From the NCBI GenBank assembly GCA_026260175.1, contig JAKCWW010000772.1:21522-85521 (forward strand): a stretch of DNA of 64,000 nt, given 5' to 3'. Shown here one piece after another: positions 1 through 12,500 of this stretch. Numbering within the stretch: the stretch's first letter is position 1; every line of letters begins with the position of its first letter. A program made the translations under genes and the position numbers. The notes beneath the pieces were generated by a model, which saw only the letters and a program-made list of their open reading frames with translations, searched no databases and was not told the DNA's origin. The stretch is from Reticulitermes lucifugus (taxonomy: Eukaryota > Arthropoda > Insecta > Blattodea > Rhinotermitidae).

Positions 1-1228
1 CCCCTGTGTCATTAACTGCAGTGAATAGAAAACAAACGTTCCAGTTTGGTTAGTGTGTAATCTCAGTCACTTGGAAATATTCAAAATGATGGAAAAGTTA
101 GCTGAATTTGGAACTAGTCAGCAGTTTTTTTTTTTTCTGCAGTTGACCCTCAAGAAAGCATTAATTCAGTGGCTGTAGATGGCTTCAGGACATATCAGCC
201 AAACATTGGGGTTTAGTTGTAGCACTTCTGCTTTGTGTACAGGAGGTTTCAAGTTTTAATCTTGGCCCAGAGTATGTTAATCATCAGACCGTGTCCATGT
301 CATTTCCAGTTTGTCAGTTACAGCCTTACCAGTTGATGTTGTATAACCAGGGCAGTCAAAAAATCATTGTTAAATAACCCCATAATCAATCAGGCTAATT
401 CATTAAGACCAGTGTCAAGATGATTGCAGCTCTGAATCAGTGAAAATGTCATTAAATTCTGTATTCCATATCTTATTTTGTTGCTTTATCAAGAATTTCT
501 TATCATATTGCAAGCATTTAAAGTTTACAGTGCTATAAAAGTAATCTGTAACCAAATATCATAAGCATATCTCCATTGTTGCAGTATGTAAGGTGGGGGA
601 AGGTTAGTATGGAAGTTAGCTATCAGTGGTGGGTTGTTACTGATTTGATGAAAGGAGGGTCAGGAGTCCAGACATATAAAATACATTACACAGATTTTTT
701 CATGATTGCCTGTGTATCACATGTGTGCCCAAGGACCGCACCATGAGTGTGCAGTGGGAGCATGGATTTATAGCTCCTACCTTTTATATTTTAGTATTAG
801 ATTGCTCAGCTTCCACACACTTCACTTCTGCTGACAGATCCTCCTTCACACATACAGTAGGAGGTCATATTGACCCCAGAGCCTATCTAGATATGACAAT
901 GAAGAGGGAACTCAAGCATTTGTAGTCAAACCTGGCTTGTCAAACTCGTAGCGTACTTGGGTTGTTCAGCTTGTAGCAAGTCGCTTCATTATTGACTGAG
1001 CTACCCTTGTTTATTGCCCAAACTTTCTTATGCACCTTTGTATCTGTCTGCAGAAATGGAGAGTTAATGCACTCCATGTGTTTTTTTTTTGGNNTTGGGG
1101 GGGGGGGAGGTTGGTTGGACAGGCAAAGGTGCATTTTATTGGTTGAAAATTAATGCATTTTAATCAAAATTATTAGAGTCAGTTTTGAGAAAACGACAAC
1201 CGTGTGTTCCAGTCATCATGTAAACTTA

Positions 1229-1282
1229 CTCCTCCTCCTCCTCCTCTTCATCATCATTATCATCATCCTGCTCCTCCTCATA
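1229..1282. repeat. CTC/ATC microsatellite
   Basis: Runs of CTC then ATC trinucleotides interrupted by single substitutions. Confidence 0.7.
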
Positions 1283-3035
1283 TCTCTTTTCCCCTCTTTT
1301 CTCCCTCCTATCCAGGGTTCATATTCATGGACTTATTATGTGTGGTAATTGCTAAGCAGAAAATTTCCTGAATTGTTCAAACACAAGATAAAAGCACATA
1401 GCAGTTCCTAAAAAGTCACTGTAATTTGTTCTTGCTACATAAAAGTAAGATTGCAGTGAGGATGTGAATAGTGTAACGAGACCTGCATTTTGGAACTCTT
1501 GTTTTTGAATTCAGTAAAACATAATTTTGTATTCAGCATTTTTAATGTCATATGTGTGAGTATTTAAATCTTCTTTTGTATGGGTGCAAGACTTGGTCTT
1601 TCATCCTGAGTGAAGTATAGAGTTTGAACGTATTTATAAGCAGGAGTACTGGGGTATCGCAGTGCAGTGTGAAATCATGAACTTACTTAATGCAGAGCTT
1701 CATAATTTGTGCTCTTCATGTAACAATGTTACAGTGGTTAAATGAGGGCGGTTCTGATGGGTGGGACAAGTAATGCTAAAGCATAAAGGAGGTGACATGC
1801 AAATACTATTTTGATTTGAAGACTGGGATATAAGTAGGATGATAATATTGTCTGCATCTTTGGAAAATGGGTCCCCTTTGTCAACTGTTGGGGAAGAATT
1901 ATAAAGGTCTTCACTCATTTGTGAATGTTAAATGTACAAGACAGTGGTGATATCTACATCTCCTGTATAGTTTGCTGCAGATAGAACATAAACTCTTTTG
2001 ATGACTTGTCATACAAATATTATTCCTCGTTTTGTAAGAATGTAAGAGATGAATTTGTGCCACAGTTACTACAAGAGGACTGTAATCTGTATAGCACCAA
2101 TGTTCAGGGTGAGGTTCCAGCCTTTTTCTGTTTAAACTGAAGGAGGAGGAAATTATAACCCAATTTGATTATAATTTCCTCCTTCCATATACAGTGAAAG
2201 CTGATTTATCCAACATTCAATGATGCATAAAACTCTATTAATCGGAAATTACAGAACCCCATTACATTTCATTATTCCATCTATTGACAGCACCCAGCTC
2301 CAATTGCGAAAGTTCAGACTGCAAAAATTGTTCGTGGAAGACTATTTACGGGTTAAATTTATGTAAATCAGCAGTTAAGGTAGCAACAGTAAAATGTGTG
2401 TGTAATCCAGTATTGTGAATATGATGATTAAGAGAGTGAAATGTTGGTGTCTTTTTGGGTTTTTTTGTAGAGTGTATACTCAGAACAGAATGTGAAGTGA
2501 CATGAAATGGTTAGGTCTGTTTCTGAATTTGCACGGTACACTAAGGTGCATGTAAGGTATAACATTCTAATATCTGGAAATTGCGATGGCCGGCAACCCT
2601 TTGGTCCCAGAGGTGCTGCGTATCGCAGCTGTTACCATACTTTTCCACTTCAGTCAGTGCTTTATAAGCTAGAGATATATTTGAAGTAGTGTTATTAAAT
2701 AACCTTTATAATGAATCACAACATGCCAGTACTCTAGAAAGGCAAGTCTTCATACGGAATCGTATGTATAAAGACAATAGTTATGATGCACTAGTAGGGC
2801 ACAGAAATTGTGTCTTGGGAGTTGGAAGGTTCCAGTATGTCATGGCAAATTTTTTCTTATCACATTGAAATAAACTGAGAGGAATGAAAGATAACAGATC
2901 ACTTGGTAATTGTGTGGAAAACTGAAACAATGCAGAAGGGGAATTATAAAATATTTGTATGAAGAAATTGAAGATGTTAACCACATTATTCTAATTGGTA
3001 GTAATACCTAAAACTTAATAAATGGCTGTAGTAGC

Positions 3036-3081
3036 AAAAAAAAAAAAAAAAAGAGAGAGAGAGAGAGAAGAAGAAGAAGAA
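3036..3081. repeat. A(n)/GA(n)/AAG(n) simple repeat
   Basis: A pure A run passes into GA dinucleotides and then AAG trinucleotides; it resembles the decayed tail of a retroposon. Confidence 0.85.
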
Positions 3082-3398
3082 GATTTATCGAGATAATTGT
3101 AACAGTGTTTTTTTTTCTCAAAGTTATTGAAGACAGCCTTTTCATATTGAGGTGTTGAAGGAGAGGTGTGTTACTTCAGTAATGATAGTAATATACTGCA
3201 GGAATTTGTTAGTATAATATATGTAATGTTGAACCATACCTATTTGATATTAAAGGACCATTGCGCCACAATAACAAGAGTTTTATGCTGGAGAGAGAGA
3301 GAGAGTACGTGTGTGTGAAATGAGTATTTCACTAATCTCATTGTGAAGTGAATGGTAGAAGCTCATTTTTCACTGTGAGAGTTTTTTTTTTCTTGCAG

Positions 3399-3527
3399 GA
3401 TCCGGCTGTAAACCAAAAGCTGCACAGTATTACTCATAAAATCAATAACTTCACTTTCTGCATACAATGGCTGTGAACACTGTTCTCCTGGATTTCTCTG
3501 TCACATCAACAAAACTTACCAGTGCAG
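3399..3527 (+). CDS. Sms: spermine synthase exon with start codon
   Basis: A T-rich tract ending in CAG at 3398 marks an acceptor, so this exon probably has a 5' UTR part (3399-3466), and a further untranslated exon lies upstream, not identified. ATG is at 3467-3469 and the peptide begins 'MAVNTVLLDFSVTSTKLTSA', similar in layout to the vertebrate N-terminus ('..STLDFMLG..'). The donor is CAG|GTTAGA at 3527/3528, a weaker than usual site, leaving phase 1 (a lone G that joins AG of the next exon to make Glu). Confidence 0.8.
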
Positions 3528-6500
3528 GTTAGAAAATTTTTTCCATGTACATTACTTTCCAAGATGGTTTTGTTTGTCAGAATTTGCCAGATGTTCAGGT
3601 AATTGTGAAGTACAAGGAGAGGGTGTGTGTAGTGTAAATGGGAAGTCAGAAATGGAAACACATCTTCAGTGTGGTAGTAACTTGTTTCACCAGCATTAGC
3701 ACTCACATAATACCATCCACTGCAGAACTGTTTGCAGGGTTTTTGTTTATCTGTGCTTACTAGATCCACCACCAAAGTGATGTACTGTAATGTAAATTCC
3801 TTTAAAGTAATGTAATCATACCTTATGTATTGCTACATTCAGATCTGACAGAGAAATATACAGATTTGTACAAAATATATTTGTATTAACTCGGGTACTG
3901 TAACAACAGATTGTAGTACACGAGTTAAAACAAATAGAGCGGACGGTCTGGGGTTTGAACCCTGGTGGGGGCAAGATATCCTGTCTTTTTATACCCATCC
4001 AGACTGGTCCTGGGGTACACCCAGCCTCCTCTGCAGTGAATGCTGGGGCTCTTTCCCAGGGGTAAAGCATTCAGGATATGGCGTTGACCACCCACACCTA
4101 TCTTGTGCAGAGGCTAAGAATGTGGAGAGCTGTACCTCTGCTCCCCTCTGGGCCTCCTCTGTCATGTTATGGGGTTACCTGTACTATAACAGCAGATGTC
4201 TGTTAGTAGACGTAACTACATTAAAATGTATAGTGGGGAAAATTTCTATGAAACTGGAACTGTATTATAAAAATATAGGCTTGAATTTGTAAACAGTACT
4301 CTGCGTCTTTTTTTATGAAAGAAATTTAAATTAGTGTATTGGTGTCTCAGTCATCGAGACATCAGAATTAATAGTAAGCCATCAATTGCAGACCATCAAA
4401 GTTATGAGATGGAAACAGTCAGAGGTTACATCAACTTCTTTTAGACATTGTAAATGTATAAATAAACCTTATAGGCCAGCAAAGGCCTTCACCTTTGATA
4501 TTAGAATCAGCCTTTAAAATATTTCAATTTTTGGGTGAATACATTATCGTAGGCTTTTAATAAAAATCCAGATTAATACGTCACTGAAAGAAGCTGTGTT
4601 ATGTGGATAGAAAATATGCCATTTACAAGTAGATGAGCTACAGTATTTATTTTTGTTCGCAGGAAGTATTTCCCTTTGTGAATAAAACTGACCATTGATA
4701 ACTTAATAACATCCCTGAAGCATTACAAAAAGGAGTTTACTGTCTTGTGATGTTTATTTTCAATTGTTGCTTCATAGTACTGTTCCACATGGTGATAAAC
4801 ATGAATTACATTGGTTCTTTAACCCTTCAATGCCAGCCTGAATGCACTGTATGAACCTTTATTTCTTTATATGCTGCCGGCATTGGTGCACTGCATGATC
4901 GTGAATGCATTTAAGGCTACTAAGTGCAACAATCTATATAGATGAATTTAAGGGTACTGTAAATTAAAAAGCCCTCCATCCTAGTTGTGGAATTTAAACC
5001 CCAGCATCACAGAGATTTAATTTATCTACCTTTGCTGTTTCAAAATGTGAAAATATGTGAAGCATCAAAATTACCAAAAGTTTCTTATCGAAAACTCAAA
5101 GACTTTGCCATATTTTTATATTGTCCAGATTTTTCACTTCTTCCCAATTTATTCCTACTGATCACAACACATATCTGGACAGCTTGGTGCGTTCTGTCTA
5201 CACCAATGCAGCTACTAGCAGCAGTGTTTACTACAATGTGCAGACTTTATACTAACATAATATGAAGTCTGTCTTTTACTGTCAGCTATTGAAATCCATG
5301 AAGGAATAGTTGGACTACAAACTTTCAAATCTGGCGCAGTACAAAAATAGATTTTTTGAGCTCTGTTGCATAGCGCAAGAGTCACAGAAGCAGGAAAATG
5401 TCTCCTTGTTATGAATGTGTTCACATGAATTGTGTTTGGCCTACTTTTCTTATTTTGTAAGGAAAAACATGCTTATGTTCTTGTGTCTGTGTTTCTGTCT
5501 TCTCTAATAACTTCGGAACTAATTTCATACCATTGGTAATGCGAGCATGGCACCCATGAAGAGTTGTGAGAGAGAGAGTATGCTACCAAATATATCAGTC
5601 TGAGGTGGTTGTGGTATGACTTCTTCAAAAACTATAAAACTTTTAATTGTGGTAATTTGTATTTAGTAGAATGCAGGTGGCTGCATGAAGTCTGTACAGA
5701 AGAGAAATCACCTGTAGTCAGAATCTGTGCTGGTGGAAATTATGAGCAAAAATGTGTTATTAAATTGTATGAACTATAATCTGTAGTTGATGCTAGCCAC
5801 ATCATACCGACTGACACGGAAGGAAGATTTTCATTCATAATTTCTTCCTGCAACTTCTTGGTTATTCCTGTGCCTTGTTTTGTGCCCACTTATGATGTGT
5901 ATTGTATTGAACATTTTGTACAGGGAAGTTAAAAGTGTTGTATGAGGTACAGAGGTTGAATATCTTTAAGTTGTGGTGCAGTCTAAAACACTTTTCATCT
6001 GAGCTTTTGTTTCAGACTGCACCACTGCTTTAAAAAAGAAAGTGATGGGATGTATGAAGCATCTTGGCATGGAAGTAGAACACCAGTCTTGAGGACTGAG
6101 GACTACAGGACACCTGTGTACTGTGGGCCATTCATATAACCGTAATATGAAAATTCTGTAATGATATATAAACTTTTATTTGATGTGAACACTGGAAGTA
6201 ATTAGATTTCAATTTGTGAAAATACAGCCGTCCTTTTATGATCTTTTGTTTTGCAGGTGTACTGTGTCACATGAACACATATCTTGATTTGGTGGAACAC
6301 ATTATCTGTTTTGTTATTAGTTATGGTATTTAAAATATGGCTATTAAAGTTTACCTAGTAAACAAATGTCTGATGCATTTCCAGTTTATGCTGGGCTAAA
6401 AACAAAAGGTAATTCAACATACATCTGAAGCTGCCCTTCAAATTCTGGCCTACCTGGTCTCTGCAATTCCAGCAAAATGTCAGCCTGAATCTCATGTAGT

Positions 6501-9500
6501 GTGTTTACAAAACTTAGTTATTAAAAGTAATGACAGAAACTTTGTAGACTCCAGCTCCAAGAATTGAAAGCCAGGTTAGAAACTGAGGAAAGATCAAAAA
6601 TATGTTTATATATATTTTATTTTGGTTGGTTCTAAAATGCACATTATTCCACAGAAATTCTTACTATGACAAAAGACGTCTGAACAGCTTCTTCTGCAAG
6701 TCTATTAATACAAAGTGAGCCAGAAGTCACTCAGTCCATTCAAAAGATAGAGTTTTTTTTTAAAAAAAGAGAACCCAAAATATGTACATTGTGTGTGGAT
6801 GTGTATGTGCACATGTGAATGTCTGGCCATTAGTGTGTGCTGTGTGTGACCTTGATGTTGGCTTGGTGTGCCTTGTCATAGTTGGACATTTGAGGGAGAA
6901 ACACAATTTTTTACGAGCGGAACATGTTTATTACTGAACATTACTTTATGTTATAGTCATATATGGAGTGCCAGAGATAATTTAGACAGCTGTTTCCCGA
7001 GTAGCACATTCCAAATAAACAGTATGCCATCTTGTTAATCATATTTCTCAGACAGGCAGAGTGGACGTATAGAAACCTTTGGTCATTCATTACTTGTCAC
7101 TAATGAAACACTGATAGGCACTTGTCTGTGTTGAACACTGTTACCCAGAAAATCCACCACAAGACTGTCTCGGCATCCTGAATTGGTCTGTGGAAGTCTG
7201 TGAAGGTGCAGTAAGCATCTAGCACATGTGCTGTACCAGATTTACGTGGCGCATGTACTCGACATGGACAGAGAATGACAAGTACACTACTGTGAGTGGT
7301 TCTCATCCAGAGTGGTGTTGACATGTCAAAGTTTACTTCATAGGTGAAGCATGGTTTGACATGAGTGTATATGTTAACAGAACAGCAGAATGTGGAGCAG
7401 GGTAAATCCCCACATTTTCCATGAGGTGCCATCACACAGTGAAAAAAATTGATATGTGGTCCTCTTTTCTTCAGAGAAATTGTGACTGCTGAATGCTATC
7501 AGGAATTGAGTATGCAATGTATTTCCTTATTGGACAAAACTGAATGGGATTGGTAGGCACAGCATGATGATGCGGCTGCACACATGGTGAATTTACTATG
7601 GCAGTGCTGGCAGAGTTCTTTGGTGATCATGTGATTACAAAGAATTTATGACCACCAAGATATCACCGGACCTGACATCACCAGATTTTTACCTCTGGGA
7701 CTCCTTAAGACAGAATGTGTAAAGAAACAACCCCCCCCCCCAAACACACATTAGCAGAATGCCCACCAAATATTGAAAGATGTGTAGAAACCATATCCGT
7801 GGCAACACTTTGTCATGTGTCTGCAAGCATGATCAGAGTGAATTATGGTACAGGGAAGTGTAAATCACTTCCAACATCATCTCTAGCTTTTCACATCTTC
7901 AGTGAATTTTCAGACCCACATAATAGGCTGGCATGTATTGAGTTACACTAAGGGTTTTGTGACTATTGGCTCATTCTGTATTTATCAGGGTATTGTAAAT
8001 TTTAAAATTGGATTTTCTGATAAAGACTAAAGTTGATTTACAAAGCATCATTCCATACACTTTGAGCTGTATTCCAGTATTTACCAAACACCACAGTGAA
8101 GACCCTAAATCTGGAGCATATGATTTATTAAGCCCTGGACTAAAGGTAGGAATATTTTCTGTGTTCAGATGAAGATGGCCACATGGGAGATAGTTGTACC
8201 ATATTTCCTGGAATATAAGACAAGAATTTTTTCCTCATTCATCATCTGAAAAATAGGGTATATCCTTAGAAACACACTCAAGTTAAATGTGTTTGGTATA
8301 GAAAACGAAGATTGTGACAAGGGTTCATCTTGTATACAGGATGCCTCATATTTGGGTAAATGCAGAAATTCTTAAACACTTAATGTTTTCCATATACATG
8401 CTAACATTACTCATAATTCTTCCTTTTTTACATATTCAGAGGAAAGTAAGAGCCTTCAGGATGACATGGAAGAGGTATTGTCAAGTTATGTACCTGGGTT
8501 GAAGAGGCAACAGATCTTTAATTTTGCTGGCAGTTTCATTGTCCTGCTAACAGGGGACAGAGGGACTCACGTCACTCTGCGAGGCTTCCCACAGGGCCTT
8601 GTAACATGTAACATTGAGTATTACAAGGAAGATGAAGAGAAGCCTTTGTTATTGTTTGAGGTAATACATGTTGCAACTCACTTGTGAAGCAGTTTATCTG
8701 TTTTGTTTTGTTGCTGATTCCCACAGCCTGTCTGTGTAGAGGCCATTGTGGTAGAACATAATGAAATTAAATATCATGTACAAATTAATTTGGGTTAAAA
8801 GTATTTTGGGTCACCTGCAAATTGCAAACTTTATGTCCGCTCAAGGTTTTTCAGAGCCAGGTTTCATGACTGAGTATGGGCTGCTGTGGGAACATTACAT
8901 GTAGTCTGGCAGCCAGTCATCACACAGACCAAGTTGCTTACATATGGGGATAGTCTGCTGGTCTCAGAATTTGTTGGCAGAAGTCTCACAATTTGAGCAG
9001 CCTAGATTGTTTCTTCTGTAGGGATTCCAGTTGTTGTAGTAGTTGTTGTTGTTGTAGATTTGAAGCTTATGCTGGTGAATATATGCATTTAATTTTCTTT
9101 GATCAGCCACTCTTTGACTGCCCTTATTGACCAGACTCTGGCCACTGTTCCTAGATGTCTAAGCTGTGAGGGAACATGAATCCCTGATGATGGACAAAAG
9201 AGTCTTTTGGACAGAAATAAGATTCCATCTTCATGCGACTGCTCACCCTAAAAAAAAGAAACTTTATGACTTGTGAGCCATAGTTTTGGAGGGTTACAGT
9301 TTGATTCATGGGCCAGAGACCTGTTAGGCCTTCCACATTCTTTGGTATTGACCTTTAACAGTTATCCTCCCATTTGATGCTGTATAATTTATGCAGTTGA
9401 GAAAACATCATTATATAGACCAAGACTGCTTGAAGTACACCACATTTATTTCCTGTAAAATCATTACCTACTCAACATTCATGGATACCTCATTCAGCAC

Positions 9501-12500
9501 TGTAGCATAACTTCTGTAATTCAAAGTGTGTCATTAAATAATCCAGGATCAATCATCAGTCAGATTTCTGGGTCAGTGTTGCATTTAAAAACAAAATATG
9601 AAAGCCCCTTCTTTTACTTCGGTTTTATCGTTGCTGAATTGTTCAGTGTTCCGCTGTGGCTTATTTCTTTTGACAGAAGGAACTGTAATGTTCACTAAAA
9701 TGGCATTGACTGGCCTTGTCTTAAACTTATCAAATGTTTAAATAAAAAGGAAAATTATCTGAATGTAATTGGTCTGTGACCATATAATTTAAACACTAAA
9801 TGGGTGAAAACATTAAACAGAGATTCCAATATATGTAGGGTGATTGTTTTCAAAGTGTCAAGACTCCTTAAACTTTCCAGTTTGGACAAATGTTAATAGA
9901 AATATTTTTTACAAATATCGCTTGATTAACGTACCCATGATGTTTTGCAGGTTCTGAATTGGTCCTTATTGTGGTTGTTTGCTTCTATGTTCAGTAGCTG
10001 TTAAACACTAATACAAACATGTTGTCTGCAGTAATTCAAGGCTACAGATACTACACTTGTTCAGAAAGCATTGGACCTTGGAATATCAATAACTAACATG
10101 GTTGGTTTAAAAAATTCGTTATAGCCTATGGCAACTTGATTCATATGTGCTGGTATCTTATGCTGTTGTGTAAACAGTGGGAAATCTTTACCCAACAACA
10201 CATCGTAACATTCCAGAAGACTTGAATCTTCAGTAACGTCACTGTCAGAATCTCAAATCTTGCTAAGCAGACTTGTATCAGTTTATAACTGAATACTCTT
10301 ATGTGATTTTTTCACTGTTGCTAGGTGAGCTAGGAGACCTTCACATACATATGAGGCAGATTCCTGGAACCAAATGACAGTGAGAAACGTGGAACATTTT
10401 GCTTTGTTTTCTTTATACTAAAAAATTAGACCTTATGCCTGTACCAGTCTCAGAAGCCTCTTTCCAGTATTACTTTAGTTTTTCCTTCAGTTACTGCTAA
10501 CCAACTTGAAGCTTTGCATGTTGGAATATCAGTTGGGCCTCCATTGTGGTTCAGGTCAAAGGCTAAACTGGCCATCATCATCATCATCATCTTTGTCATC
10601 CTTGCTGTAATCCAATGCCTGAAACAGAAGGAACTCATAAACTCCTGTCTTTACCTGTCATGAAGGAAGAGGTCAGAATGGTCAAAGGCCATACCTGAAG
10701 TTTTCAGCCACAAACGTATGTGCCATTTTAAGTGCAATGTGGTCATAATAGACTAATATTAATGGCCTTATACAACAAAATTATTTTTAATTTCAGTTTT
10801 ATACTGTTAAATCAATGCTGATATCCTATGTTGTTTCACAATTTGACCTCTATGAAGACTGCTAATTTCCTGTGCACATAGAAAGGAATGATTGGATGAA
10901 ACTGAACATAACGCTATAGCTTAAACACAATGTTAAGTTCAAAGTTTGCTTAACCATTTAGCATTTTGAAGGCCTGTGGCTTGGAGTGTGAAGCTTTACT
11001 GATAGGTGTCTGTATTTTTATTTCATCATTCATTATCAACATATCTTATGAAGTGCCATGGTACCTTCGGCTGAAACAAAAATATACTTATCGTGGTCAT
11101 ACTGCCTCATGTTGAGATGCAGTGGTTACTGCTCCTGTTGTGTACTTGGAACAGTTAATTTTGGTATTCTTGCATTTGTTGCAAGTGGGGTAAAGCAGGA
11201 TCCCTTAGGTTCCAGTCGTATAAGCACTTCTGTGTATGAAATAGAGGGTTGTTGATTTCCACATTGAAAATTTTCTGCCACATTGAAATTCCAGTCCATT
11301 TTGCTACAGCTTAGTTGCCAGTAAGTTTAATTATGGGGTGAAACCATAGCATAATTAGTAATGTGATGGATTTTATTAATTGCGTAGAACCGGTCACAGG
11401 CGTTTAGTTACAGGTTTTGAAGCAAGATGGTCCCAAGCCAAACTGCACCTGCAGACAGGATAAACTGCATTGTACAGTGCAGAAATAATTTTGTATTTGA
11501 ACTGTGTGATTTGAGGTGGCAGTTAATTCAGCCTTACCATAGTCCAGATCGTAAAGAAAGTGATACATGCAGATTGTATGAGAACTGCATCCTTGTTATT
11601 GTTATAAATTTGAGATGTGACCACGTTTGAGTTTAGATGGGACCTGTATCCAGGTGAGATGCCCCCTAACTGAGGTCTTTCATGTTTTCACAGTGCATTT
11701 AGGAAAGTACGTGTCTAGTACTCTAATTTCTTCACCACAGTGTGTGTGTAAGCCATTGGGCTAAACAGTGATGAAACACAGTGTGCATATTTGATTGTTA
11801 GTAGATATCTTCATGGTTGTAGAAGGACACTAGATGAAAGAATGATTTACGTACTTGCAACAGATATATTATACTTCTTCTGACATTTTTTATTGGTTTT
11901 GAGGCATTTATTTCAAATTCTTTGATTTATTTTAATTGAAAACAATTGTAATCAAGGAACACATCATGGGATTAATGAATCCTTCAAAAAGGCAATCCAG
12001 AGGGGTCAGGTCAGAAATTGTGGGGGGCTACATAATTGAAAACCGTGGAACAAATATTTGGCTTTTGAAAGGTTACATTCCACTTACACTGAAGGCTGGC
12101 AGACCACCACATTATTGAAAAGTAGCTGTCATCCAGTTTTAAGTTTTTGTCACCTGGGTAAGTGACTTGACATATGACCTTCAAATTACTTGGGGAATTG
12201 TTTTTTGATGACATGGTATTTTTATGTGTATGAGGTATTCCAGATTAGTATACTTCTGAAACTAAGTGACTTGGCAATACTGCTTTTTGTGCTGATTGGA
12301 ACACAAAAACATAGCTGTACATGACACAAATGTAGTTGTTGGCAGTTGTGCTAGGAATTATCAGTGCATAGAAAAATTAGCATTATACAGAAATGGAAAA
12401 TGAAGCAAATGGTTATGATGTGATGCATGCACACATAACTGTATGTATCAAATACATTGTTTTATTAAATTTTCTTAAAGTGGGCAGTGCTGTAATACGA

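Larger units (their letters stand above)
1..3398. other. 5' flank / possible upstream intron, no gene recognised
   Basis: AT-rich, with short random reading frames only. It holds a two-base ambiguity at 1093-1094 inside a T/G homopolymer run, a CTC/ATC microsatellite at about 1230-1280, and a poly-A/GA/AAG tract at 3036-3081. Because the start-codon exon has a splice acceptor, this interval may be the first intron of spermine synthase. Confidence 0.5.
3528..8439 (+). other. spermine synthase intron 1
   Basis: 4.9 kb. Contains the SINE at 3930-4190, the mariner relic at 6709-7980 and a MITE fragment near 8200. A C homopolymer interrupts the relic at about 7730-7741. No other recognisable content. 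Confidence 0.8.

Noticed and set aside
725-925. 66-codon plus-strand open frame near the start of the window
   Set aside because: No motif, no splice context, no family resemblance; length expected by chance.
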